Assembly: GCF_900115495.1 (NCBI RefSeq) | Contig: NZ_FOWR01000017.1 | Coordinates: forward strand, 41,848-105,847 | Origin: Enterovibrio norvegicus DSM 15893 | GTDB lineage: Bacteria > Pseudomonadota > Gammaproteobacteria > Enterobacterales > Vibrionaceae | Direction: 5' to 3' | DNA: 64,000 bases | Part shown: positions 10,036 through 17,878 of the stretch, piece after piece | Position numbering within the stretch: position 1 is the first letter of the stretch | Layout: the number at the start of each line of letters is the position of its first letter | Notes under the pieces: generated by a model | Database searches by the model: none | The model's input: only the letters and a program-made list of their open reading frames with translations | What the model was told of the DNA's origin: nothing | Position numbers and translations under genes: made by a program

Positions 10036-10063
10036 AGCATTTGAAATTAACTGAGTATGAATG

Positions 10064-10082
10064 TAATAATCGTTATCAATTG
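10064..10082. promoter_or_regulatory. Second Fur-box-like site
   Basis: AATAATCGTTATCAATTG keeps the AATAAT and TTATCA halves of the Fur consensus, 29 bases downstream of site 1. It is weaker than site 1 and could be part of one extended Fur operator. Confidence 0.5.
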
Positions 10083-10120
10083 CAACAACTGGTAACAATT
10101 CACATACTCAAGGAAAGATT

Positions 10121-11377
10121 ATGATGCGCACCCCTTTGGCTTCAGCCTTCTCAGTTTTGGCATTATCAGCCGTTTCTTTCGCCACTTTTGCCGCCACACC
10201 AAAAGCCGTCGTTGAAAACTATGCAGACATTGCTCATGCAACGTTCAGCGACGCACTTGTCACCTCAAAACAACTGGACAGCGCCATTGATGCGTTGATT
10301 GCTAAACCATCAGAAAAAACACTTAACGAAGCACGTCAGGCGTGGCTGGTTTCTCGTGTGCCTTACCAACAATCGGAAGTGTTTCGTTTTGGTAATGCTG
10401 TCGTTGACGATTGGGAAGGGCAGTTGAATGCTTGGCCGTTGGATGAAGGCTTGATCGATTACGTTGCGCAAGATTACCAATATGAGCTGGGCAACGCGGG
10501 CGCTGTCGCTAACATCGTTTCAAATACTTCATTGAAAATCGGTAGTGAAACGTTAGACGTAAACACCATTACGCCAGAGCTGCTTGCATCACTGAACGAA
10601 CTTGGTGGTTCTGAAGCCAACGTTGCAACCGGTTACCACGCCATTGAGTTTTTGCTTTGGGGTCAGGATCTAAACGGCACAAACCCAGGTGCGGGTGAGC
10701 GTCCTTACACAGATTTTGCGTCAGGTGATTCATGTACCAATGGAAACTGTGACCGTCGTGCTGACTACCTAAAAGCAGCGTCTGAGCTTCTTATTACTGA
10801 TCTTACTTGGATGGAGGGCCAGTGGTCTGCCACCCAAGCTGACAATTACCGCGCGGCACTATTGAACGATTCTGCTCAAAACGGTTTGCGCAAAATGTTG
10901 TTTGGCATGGGGTCACTCTCTCTTGGTGAACTTGCTGGTGAGCGCATGAAAGTCGCACTGGAAGCAAACTCTACGGAAGATGAGCACGATTGTTTTTCAG
11001 ACAACACACATAATTCACACTTCTACAACGAGCAAGGTATTTACAACGTCATGACGGGGACTTACCAGCGTTTAGACGGTGAAAAACTGTCTGGGCCATC
11101 GGTGCTTGAGTTAGTGAAAGCGTCTGATCCAAAAGCAGCAGCGATGATCAAAGCTGATTTTGATAACGCGCGCAGCGAAGTCTTTAAGCTGGTGGAATCT
11201 GCAGAGAAAAACAATGTTTACTTTGACCAACTGATTGCTGCAGACAATGCAGAAGGCAACGCGTTGGTAAATGGCGCCATTGCCGCATTGGTTCAGCAAA
11301 CACGTAGCATTGAACAAGCAGCGGGCGCGATTGGTATTACCAATCTGAGCCCAGATACCGCTGATCATCAGTTCTAA
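10121..11377 (+). CDS. irpA: Imelysin family (M75) iron-regulated protein A
   Basis: A 418-residue secreted or periplasmic imelysin-fold protein. Residues 1-25 are a signal peptide ending ATFAA. The GxHxxE motif typical of the family is present as GYHAIE at 171-176, in GYHAIEFLLWGQD. ICMP-type imelysins are linked to iron uptake (like the M75 domain of EfeO) rather than proteolysis. It heads a run with a di-haem oxidoreductase, a second imelysin and a DUF1513 protein, the same set known in Vibrio. Two Fur-like boxes upstream point to induction in low iron. An intrinsic terminator after the stop may reduce read-through to the rest. Confidence 0.9.
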   Translation: MMRTPLASAFSVLALSAVSFATFAATPKAVVENYADIAHATFSDALVTSKQLDSAIDALIAKPSEKTLNEARQAWLVSRVPYQQSEVFRFGNAVVDDWEGQLNAWPLDEGLIDYVAQDYQYELGNAGAVANIVSNTSLKIGSETLDVNTITPELLASLNELGGSEANVATGYHAIEFLLWGQDLNGTNPGAGERPYTDFASGDSCTNGNCDRRADYLKAASELLITDLTWMEGQWSATQADNYRAALLNDSAQNGLRKMLFGMGSLSLGELAGERMKVALEANSTEDEHDCFSDNTHNSHFYNEQGIYNVMTGTYQRLDGEKLSGPSVLELVKASDPKAAAMIKADFDNARSEVFKLVESAEKNNVYFDQLIAADNAEGNALVNGAIAALVQQTRSIEQAAGAIGITNLSPDTADHQF

Positions 11378-11395
11378 TGTCACCATGCTTATTCG

Positions 11396-11417
11396 AAGCC
11401 CCCACATGGGGGCTTTT
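11396..11417 (+). terminator. Intrinsic terminator after irpA
   Basis: The stem AGCCCCC/GGGGGCT with a short ACAT-centred loop is followed by TTTT. It lies 19 bases after the irpA stop and 110 bases before the next gene of the same run, so it may set a lower level of the downstream genes. Confidence 0.8.
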
Positions 11418-11527
11418 GGCGTTTTTCTGAATCGATAATTCTGTTTCGTGCTTTATCGCATTTGGTGTTGCTGAACGGCGACAAAAACAATCAAAGAATA
11501 CATGTATATTTTCAATTGGACGAAATA

Positions 11528-12907
11528 ATGAAGTATCCGGTACTTAGCCTTTTAGTGGCGTTCGCCATGCCTTCCTTTGCCGATGATGTTCGTTCTGGTG
11601 GCGCGACTACCACATTCAAACAAGGCGCAAATGCCTTTTCGCAACCCGCATCGAATCTTCCTTTATCCGAACGCATCGATTTCAGTGTTGGGAACAGCTT
11701 TTTTAGAAACCCTTGGGTGAGTGCACCCGCATCAACAGATGCGAGAGATGGTCTTGGTCCGCTTTTCAATACCAACGGTTGTCAAAACTGTCATATCAAA
11801 GATGGGCGCGGTCATTTACCCGAAGCGGGGGATGATAATGCGGTTTCTATGCTCATCCGCTTAAGCATTCCCGCGATGACGGCGGAACAGCAAAAACAAT
11901 TGATCATGGATGGAAACATTCCTGAACCCAATTATGGTGGCCAACTACAAGATTTTGCGTTGCCGGGCGTTGAACCCGAAGCAAAGGTCAATATTCATTT
12001 TGAAACGCACGTAGAAACCTTTACGGATGGCACCGAAGTAACGTTGCGAAAGCCCATCATCGTGCTGTCTGATTTGCATTACGGCGACATGCACCCTGAC
12101 ACAGAAATGTCGTTGAGGATCGCACCGCCAATGATTGGGCTCGGGCTGCTTGAGGCTGTGCCAGCATCGCAACTTACCGCAATTGCCGAAAAGCAGACGA
12201 AAGCGAACCGAGGCATCTCAGGGCGTGTAAACAGGGTTTGGGATATCAAGAAGAATGCATCCGTCATAGGCCGATTTGGCTGGAAAGCAGGTCAGCCCAC
12301 GTTAATGCAGCAAAACGCGGCAGCTTTTAACGGTGACTTAGGCTTAACAAGTCATCTTTTTTCAGTCGAAAACTGCACTTCTTCTCAGTCTTCCTGCGAT
12401 ACCTTACCCAACGGTGGTAAGCCTGAGGTTTCTGAAAAGATTCTGAATTTTGTGGAATTTTATAGTCAGCACCTTGCTGTGCCAGCGCGTCGGAATATCG
12501 ACGACCCGCAAGTAATGGCCGGTGAAACGCTGTTCGCCGAAGCGGATTGTGGAAGCTGTCACCAGACAAGCCTTAAGACAGCATCCATTGAAGGTCGTCC
12601 CGCGTTGAGCAACCAAACCATTCATCCTTATACCGATCTTCTTTTGCATGACATGGGAGAGGGGTTAGCAGACAACCGGAATGAATTTATCGCGAACGGA
12701 CAAGAGTGGCGTACCGCACCTCTATGGGGTTTAGGTTATACGCAAGAGGTGAATGGGCACACCCACTATTTGCATGATGGTCGAGCGCGAAACGCGTTAG
12801 AAGCTGTGTTATGGCATGGTGGAGAGGCGAAAGCCAGTAAGCAACGTGTACTGAAAATGAACAAACAAGAACGAGAAGCACTGGTTGCTTTCCTTAATTC
12901 TATGTAG
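11528..12907 (+). CDS. Di-haem oxidoreductase (DUF1111 / thiol oxidoreductase-like c-type cytochrome)
   Basis: 459 residues from the ATG at 11528, chosen because it gives a clean signal peptide (MKYPVLSLLVAFAMPSFA, then DDVRSG). An upstream in-frame start at 11462 would bury this in 22 polar residues. Two CxxCH haem c sites are visible, GCQNCHIKDGRGH in the N-terminal half and DCGSCHQTS in the C-terminal half, as in MauG-like and di-haem peroxidase relatives. HDMGEGLADNRNEF and HDGRARNALEAVLWHGGEA are family signatures. It is placed between two imelysins, so a periplasmic redox step in iron acquisition is likely (inference). The stop is 9 bases from the next start. Confidence 0.9.
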   Translation: MKYPVLSLLVAFAMPSFADDVRSGGATTTFKQGANAFSQPASNLPLSERIDFSVGNSFFRNPWVSAPASTDARDGLGPLFNTNGCQNCHIKDGRGHLPEAGDDNAVSMLIRLSIPAMTAEQQKQLIMDGNIPEPNYGGQLQDFALPGVEPEAKVNIHFETHVETFTDGTEVTLRKPIIVLSDLHYGDMHPDTEMSLRIAPPMIGLGLLEAVPASQLTAIAEKQTKANRGISGRVNRVWDIKKNASVIGRFGWKAGQPTLMQQNAAAFNGDLGLTSHLFSVENCTSSQSSCDTLPNGGKPEVSEKILNFVEFYSQHLAVPARRNIDDPQVMAGETLFAEADCGSCHQTSLKTASIEGRPALSNQTIHPYTDLLLHDMGEGLADNRNEFIANGQEWRTAPLWGLGYTQEVNGHTHYLHDGRARNALEAVLWHGGEAKASKQRVLKMNKQEREALVAFLNSM

Positions 12908-12916
12908 GAGAAGACA

Positions 12917-13963
12917 ATGACATTTATATCTACCCCTTCTCGTTATTCAATGGCAGCTATTTTGGTTACAACGTCACTAATGTCAGGCTGCGATATTGAC
13001 GCTCCATTCAATATTAAGGTTCCAGTGGCATTTGCTGGCGAAGAAGAACACTCAATATGGTTGCTGCAAAAGACGCATGCCGCGACGTTTGTTTCTCAAG
13101 CAACCGGTTTGTCTTCAGCCGTTGAAAAAGCATGCAGTGCAGGTTCATTGGACACGACGGAGGTGAAATCAGCGTGGGTCGATACGATGAAAGCCTGGAT
13201 GCCATTGCAAGGTATTGAAACAAGTAATCCTGCAGCCGCTTCGTTAAATTGGCAAATTCAATTCTACCCAGATAAGAAAAACACGACGGGGCGGAAGATA
13301 ACGGCATTATTGAAATCAGAAGGCCCATACTCCGCTGAAGCCTTGGCAAAGCAAAGTGTGTCTGTTCAAGGGGTAGGTGCGCTTGAATGGCTGATTTATG
13401 AACCTAAAACAACGGGCGACACAGAAAATAGATGTGCATTGGCACGTGCTGTTTCTCAGCGTCTTATTCAATCGGCGGAAGGCTTATCCCAAGCTTGGGA
13501 ACAAGACCCGTGGAAAGATCAGTCAGAGAAAGCACTCAATGCAGCAAGTGTCAGCATGTTGGCAGGTCAGCTTGATTTCGTGATGAAGAAGTTGTCCTTA
13601 CCAATGGGTAAGCCGGGCTATCCAAAACCTTTTCAAGCGGAAGCGTGGCGATCAAAGGTTTCATTGACGCTTATTAAAGACAATGTCGCGGCAATGTATG
13701 CGTTATATTTGACTGATCTGGATGTTGTTCTGCGCGCCAAACAAAAAACAGAACTGGCAGATAGATTGACCAAGCATTGGCAAGACACGGTGACGAGTGT
13801 GCCATCGGGCGATGCACTCAAGCCACTACTAGACACCCCCGAAAATTATCGATCATTGATTGGTCTTTCAAATAACCTTGAATACCTGAAGTTGGCTTTA
13901 TCTGATGAAGTTGGCCCAGCGTTGGGTATGGTGGTTGGGTTTAATTCGACAGACGGAGACTAG
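12917..13963 (+). CDS. Imelysin family lipoprotein
   Basis: 348 residues. The lipoprotein signal ends in LMSGC with Cys25, so it is probably membrane-anchored in the periplasm. The imelysin fold is recognisable (AWMPLQGIET, GVGALEWLIYEPK, SMLAGQLDFVMKKLSLPMGK, LSNNLEYLKLALSDEVGPALGM). The position equivalent to the GxHxxE motif reads GVGALE, so the His present in the first imelysin is absent. It probably has a different metal-binding or purely structural role. AGGAG lies before the ATG, and the DUF1513 gene starts 3 bases after its stop. Confidence 0.85.
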   Translation: MTFISTPSRYSMAAILVTTSLMSGCDIDAPFNIKVPVAFAGEEEHSIWLLQKTHAATFVSQATGLSSAVEKACSAGSLDTTEVKSAWVDTMKAWMPLQGIETSNPAAASLNWQIQFYPDKKNTTGRKITALLKSEGPYSAEALAKQSVSVQGVGALEWLIYEPKTTGDTENRCALARAVSQRLIQSAEGLSQAWEQDPWKDQSEKALNAASVSMLAGQLDFVMKKLSLPMGKPGYPKPFQAEAWRSKVSLTLIKDNVAAMYALYLTDLDVVLRAKQKTELADRLTKHWQDTVTSVPSGDALKPLLDTPENYRSLIGLSNNLEYLKLALSDEVGPALGMVVGFNSTDGD

Positions 13964-13966
13964 ATC

Positions 13967-15070
13967 TTGGCTTCATCCCCTCACGGCGTCAGCATGAAAC
14001 GACGCCGCTTTCTTTCCCTTTCCATTGCTGGACTTGTTGTAGGAAGTGGTATTGCAGGTTACGCAACGTACAAAAAGTGTGAAGACGACAATACGGTAGC
14101 CTTTCTTGGCTGTGCGCAAGATGGCAACGACGGCTACGTGTTTACCGGTGCGAATGCGCAGGGAGAACCCTGTTACACAGTACCTTTGTCCACCCGTGGT
14201 CATGGTGTTGCCATTGACCGTATTCGAGACTTCGCCTTTATTTTTTCGAGACGACCAGGTGAGTTCATCACGGTTGTAGAGATCCAAACCGGTAAGTTGC
14301 TTTCTACATACAGTGTGTCAGAGCGTTACCACCTCTATGGGCACGGCGTGGTGGTGGGCGACAAGCTCTACACCAGCGAAGGAGAGCGAACGACAAGCAA
14401 TGGTGTGATTGGCATTTACCAAATCTGGCAAGATGGCACCCTTGATAGGGTGGGAGAGCATACAGGCTTCGGGCTTGGGCCTCATGAAATCATGGCGATT
14501 GATCATTCCACATTGGCGTTAGCGGTGGGCGGCATTCAAACGCAAGGCCGCGAGCCATTGAATATCGAGACCATGTCACCGTCATTGGTGTTGATTGACA
14601 TTCATTTTGGAAAAGTTCTGGGTATTCACACTTTGCCTGACCACCAAATGAGTATTCGACATTTGGCCATGTCGACAAAAGGGGAAATAGTCACGGCGCA
14701 ACAATACAGAGGCAGCAAAGATGATGTCCAACCTTTGCTCGCGATTCGCCGATTAAGTGGTGAGTATCAACAACTTGTCGCCACAACTGAACAGTGGAGC
14801 CGTTTTAATCAATACATCGGCAGTGTGGCGTGTACAGAATCACAGATTGTGGCGACCTCACCTCGCGGCAATTGTTATGGAATTTGGAACATTGAATCCG
14901 GTGAATTGGAAGAGCTTGGCCCCTTGTTGGATGCATCGGGAGCAGCCGCAAAGCCAGATAGATTCGCGCTTAGCGCCGGAAGTGGTAGATTAGTAATACA
15001 GAATGTACAAAAAAACATTGAATTTCAGACATCTGAGGTTCATTGGGATAATCATTGGGTAATGCTTTAG
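13967..15070 (+). CDS. DUF1513 family protein, exported by Tat
   Basis: 367 residues from a TTG codon. TTG is preferred because GGAG stands 8 bases upstream, whereas the in-frame ATG at 13994 lacks a ribosome site. Both give the same twin-arginine signal, MKRRRFLSLSIAGLVVGSG. The rest resembles a seven-bladed beta-propeller (repeated LS/IDxxxGxxL strands, RGHGVAIDRIRDFAFIFSRRPGEF, GLGPHEIMAIDHSTLALAVGG). DUF1513 proteins regularly end imelysin/di-haem operons. The molecular function is unknown; Tat export suggests folding, perhaps with a cofactor, before transport. It is the last gene of the run. Confidence 0.85.
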   Translation: MASSPHGVSMKRRRFLSLSIAGLVVGSGIAGYATYKKCEDDNTVAFLGCAQDGNDGYVFTGANAQGEPCYTVPLSTRGHGVAIDRIRDFAFIFSRRPGEFITVVEIQTGKLLSTYSVSERYHLYGHGVVVGDKLYTSEGERTTSNGVIGIYQIWQDGTLDRVGEHTGFGLGPHEIMAIDHSTLALAVGGIQTQGREPLNIETMSPSLVLIDIHFGKVLGIHTLPDHQMSIRHLAMSTKGEIVTAQQYRGSKDDVQPLLAIRRLSGEYQQLVATTEQWSRFNQYIGSVACTESQIVATSPRGNCYGIWNIESGELEELGPLLDASGAAAKPDRFALSAGSGRLVIQNVQKNIEFQTSEVHWDNHWVML

Positions 15071-15147
15071 AATGACGCTTTTCTAACTCTTTGTTTTGAA
15101 AGATTCATAAAAAATCCGATAACGAAAATTGTGACGTTTGCCATACT

Positions 15148-16818
15148 ATGATCTCTAAATGGAGGTGGTGCATGGTTTTCGCTCGCATGCTTTTTAAGAC
15201 ACTACTGGTTTTCGCTTTGCTCCCTCTTCCAGTGTGGGCAAATGTAGGCAATGTTGAGCCAAACAAACCGTCTGAAAATGCAATTACATGGATACAACAA
15301 GCTGAAGCTGAATCGGGTGTAGTGACCTACACCCAAGATTTGGCGATGATCTACGAGTACTTTTCTTTTTCCCCAATTTGGCACGATTACCGTGCCAAAG
15401 ATGAGCTCGAAACGCAGATCAATATCATTTCATTAGCTGGGATCAGTCAAGAATTTGAGTGGCGTGCTGTGCTGCTCAGAGAATTGAGAGTGAGTGGCGA
15501 TTGGCGCGCCTATGACGTGTTCGCAACAGACAGTCTACTTGCGTTGATTAGCTACAACTCCCAAGTGCCTTTGCACGGCAAAAGCTGGTTCTTCGGTACG
15601 GACATTAACGACACATTCCCCTCACCAACAAAAACGCAGACCACAAACCTTTTGATGGCAGCTAGCCGCAATGCACTTTATGACTATGCGTTTTCGTTGC
15701 GTCCTGAAACATCACAGTACCGTGAAATGGCAAAAGCCATCGTGGCATTGCAAGATGAAAACACCAGCTACTGGCCTAAGTTTACTCAGCGTGGGTTGAT
15801 CAAACACGGTAACAAGCTGGTGGACTCGGATAGCTTGATCACGAGCTTAGAGCGTCACGGTGTATTAAGCACAGAAGAAGCACAACGCTTAAAACTCAAG
15901 CATGTAGGTTTCTATAATGCGGTGATGGTGCAAGCGGTGAAGCGCTTCCAACAAAGCCACGGCCTAAAAACTGATGGCGTGATTGGCAACAAGACCCGTT
16001 ATTGGTTGAATAAGTCCGTTGATAATCGCATTCAGATCCTTGCGCTGAATATGGAACGTTTGCGGCTGTGGCCAACAGGGCGCGATCGCATTTTGCTGGT
16101 CAACATCCCAAATTACGAAATGGAATTGTGGATGGATAAACAGCTGATTCTCGACAGTAAAGTGGTGGTGGGAAGACCAAGTCGCCGCACGCCATTGTTC
16201 ACATCACGTTTGGATTCCGTGGTTTTCAATCCTCATTGGAATGTGCCTGTGACCATCATGCGCAAAGACATTTTGCCTAAAGTCAGTGTGGATAATGATT
16301 ACCTGTCCAAACACAGCTATACCGTGTTAAGCAGCTGGTCTAACGGTGAAGTGATTCCACCTGATTCGATTGATTGGGAAACGGTAACACCCAACAATTT
16401 CCCGTATCGACTACAGCAATCGCCGGGTAACTTTAACGCGTTAGGTCGCTACAAATTTAATACGCCGAATGGTAACGCGATTTACCTTCACGATACGCCT
16501 GCTAAAGGTTTGTTTAATCGCGCAAGCCGAGCATTCAGTTCAGGGTGTATTCGTGTTCAAAAAGCGGAGGTGTTGGCTGAGGTGTTGTTAGATAAATCAG
16601 GCCTTGAAATGGGTGACTACGATTACTACCGTAAAACCCCCAAGACCAAGTGGGTTACGCTACGCAAGAAGATTAGCGTGCACACGATCTATCAAACCGC
16701 ATGGGTGAACGAGGACGGTGAAGTGCAATTCCGTGATGATGTGTATGATTACGACGCTCGACCAAAGCGTACTATCGATCCATCAGCGTCTTTAACGGCG
16801 AGCACAAATCAATCGTAA
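15148..16818 (+). CDS. ldtD: L,D-transpeptidase (LdtD/YcbB type)
   Basis: A 556-residue periplasmic enzyme that forms 3-3 (mDap-mDap) peptidoglycan cross-links. There is an N-terminal signal or anchor (about residues 9-31, ending PVWA), a scaffold domain, a peptidoglycan-binding domain (AVKRFQQSHGLKTDGVIGNKTRYWLN) and a YkuD catalytic domain. The active site is HDTPAKGLFNRASRAFSSGC, then IRV, with nucleophile Cys467. Length and order match E. coli YcbB. Internal Met9 is an alternative start. In E. coli this gene is next to mukB; here it is 12.4 kb away. A strong terminator follows at 16884. Confidence 0.95.
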   Translation: MISKWRWCMVFARMLFKTLLVFALLPLPVWANVGNVEPNKPSENAITWIQQAEAESGVVTYTQDLAMIYEYFSFSPIWHDYRAKDELETQINIISLAGISQEFEWRAVLLRELRVSGDWRAYDVFATDSLLALISYNSQVPLHGKSWFFGTDINDTFPSPTKTQTTNLLMAASRNALYDYAFSLRPETSQYREMAKAIVALQDENTSYWPKFTQRGLIKHGNKLVDSDSLITSLERHGVLSTEEAQRLKLKHVGFYNAVMVQAVKRFQQSHGLKTDGVIGNKTRYWLNKSVDNRIQILALNMERLRLWPTGRDRILLVNIPNYEMELWMDKQLILDSKVVVGRPSRRTPLFTSRLDSVVFNPHWNVPVTIMRKDILPKVSVDNDYLSKHSYTVLSSWSNGEVIPPDSIDWETVTPNNFPYRLQQSPGNFNALGRYKFNTPNGNAIYLHDTPAKGLFNRASRAFSSGCIRVQKAEVLAEVLLDKSGLEMGDYDYYRKTPKTKWVTLRKKISVHTIYQTAWVNEDGEVQFRDDVYDYDARPKRTIDPSASLTASTNQS

Positions 16819-16883
16819 TGGCTGAGTTTTGACGAGCTAGATTCTTAAAAGGATCGGGTATCTACAAAACAGATAAATGATTT

Positions 16884-16922
16884 AAAGCGCAGTGATGACA
16901 CTTCTCATCACTGCGCTTTTTT
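16884..16922 (+). terminator. Rho-independent terminator of ldtD
   Basis: A 15-bp perfect stem (AAAGCGCAGTGATGA pairing with TCATCACTGCGCTTT), a 6-nt loop and six T. The A/T ends make it potentially active in both directions. Confidence 0.93.
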
Positions 16923-17009
16923 GTGGCAATAAGGGCGTGTGATCGGGTGGAAATATGCTCAAGGCAACACAATTGCATATTTTTACACTTTACTGACAAT
17001 GATAAAAAG

Positions 17010-17025
17010 TGATGATAAATCATCA
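17010..17025. promoter_or_regulatory. Palindromic operator-like site upstream of mepK
   Basis: TGATGATAAATCATCA is a perfect inverted repeat (7-bp arms, AA centre) about 175 bases before the mepK start. No T run follows, so an operator is more likely than a terminator. The regulator is unknown. Confidence 0.4.
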
Positions 17026-17199
17026 TGAAACGCTGCTATTTACAGCGATTGACTCACTAAAGATACACGTACGAGTTTGATTCCTTCCCTCTCTCCCGTT
17101 AGATTTCACGGTGTTTCGAGAGTCTTTCTTAAACAAAGGCGTGTTTCGCTAGTCGTTCGGACTCTTTTTATAAGATTTACCTTTGGGAAGTTGTAACTT

Positions 17200-17760
17200 G
17201 TGAAAAATGGTTTGGATACCCAACGTCGTCGCCTAATTCTTGGCGGTGCGGCGTGTGTAGTTGCGGTAGCACTACCGAATGCAGCGTTTGCGCTGCCCCT
17301 AACGGCAGGGAAACCGCGTAATTTGGCAATGACAAGCATAAACACGGGTGAGCACCTTGATGTTTGTTATTTCAATGGCCAGCAGTACAATGAAAAAGAA
17401 CTGCAAGCCCTTAACCACTTATGTCGCGATCACCGTCGAAATGTTGAAACCGACATGGACCCACTGCTTTATGATCAACTCGCTGCAATCTGCGGGCTAG
17501 TGAGCGCCAAATCGCCGATTACTATGGTATCGGGTTATCGCTCGCCAGCAACGAATGAGATGCTAAGAAAGGGCGGTGGTGGTCAAGCGAAGAAGAGCTA
17601 TCACATGACAGGGCAAGCCATGGATATCTTCATTGAAGGCGTGCCGCTCGCAACGTTAAAAGATGCTGCTCTCTCATTAAAAGCTGGTGGTGTTGGTTAT
17701 TATCCGCGAAGCGGTTTTATCCACGTTGACACGGGCCCTGTAAGGACCTGGAGAGGGTAA
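17200..17760 (+). CDS. mepK: Murein endopeptidase MepK/YcbK (M15-like, DUF882)
   Basis: 186 residues from a GTG start. A twin-arginine-type signal (QRRRLILGGAACVVAVALP) is followed by a compact zinc peptidase. The metal site is visible as SYHMTGQAMDI (SxHxxGxAxD) and GFIHVDTG (HxD), with SGYRSPATN upstream as in the D-Ala-D-Ala carboxypeptidase VanY/M15 fold. In E. coli MepK cleaves the 3-3 cross-links that LdtD makes, so making and cutting enzymes are neighbours here too. GGGAAG lies about 10 bases before the GTG. Confidence 0.93.
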   Translation: MKNGLDTQRRRLILGGAACVVAVALPNAAFALPLTAGKPRNLAMTSINTGEHLDVCYFNGQQYNEKELQALNHLCRDHRRNVETDMDPLLYDQLAAICGLVSAKSPITMVSGYRSPATNEMLRKGGGGQAKKSYHMTGQAMDIFIEGVPLATLKDAALSLKAGGVGYYPRSGFIHVDTGPVRTWRG

Positions 17761-17798
17761 CTTCTCACGTCAGATAACCTCATCCTTTTGGGAAAGAG

Positions 17799-17825
17799 AA
17801 AGGCACATTACGTGCCTTTTTTTGT
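17799..17825 (+). terminator. Rho-independent terminator of mepK
   Basis: AGGCAC/GTGCCT stem with a 5-nt loop, preceded by A and followed by at least seven T. Confidence 0.9.
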
Positions 17826-17878
17826 GGTCGTCTTTGACCTTTTTAACCGCGAAGTCTGCCCCTCAATGAAAGCGCACT

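Larger units (their letters stand above)
9778..10120. other. Divergent regulatory region marR / irpA
   Basis: 343 bases without a gene. It holds the two Fur-box-like sites annotated separately and an AT-rich segment that must carry the irpA promoter. AAGGA lies 7 bases before the irpA ATG. No further feature is seen. Confidence 0.6.
16819..17199. other. Intergenic region ldtD-mepK
   Basis: 381 bases. It contains the ldtD terminator (16884-16922) and an operator-like palindrome (17010-17025), then an AT-rich stretch before mepK. No ORF is worth reporting. Confidence 0.6.
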
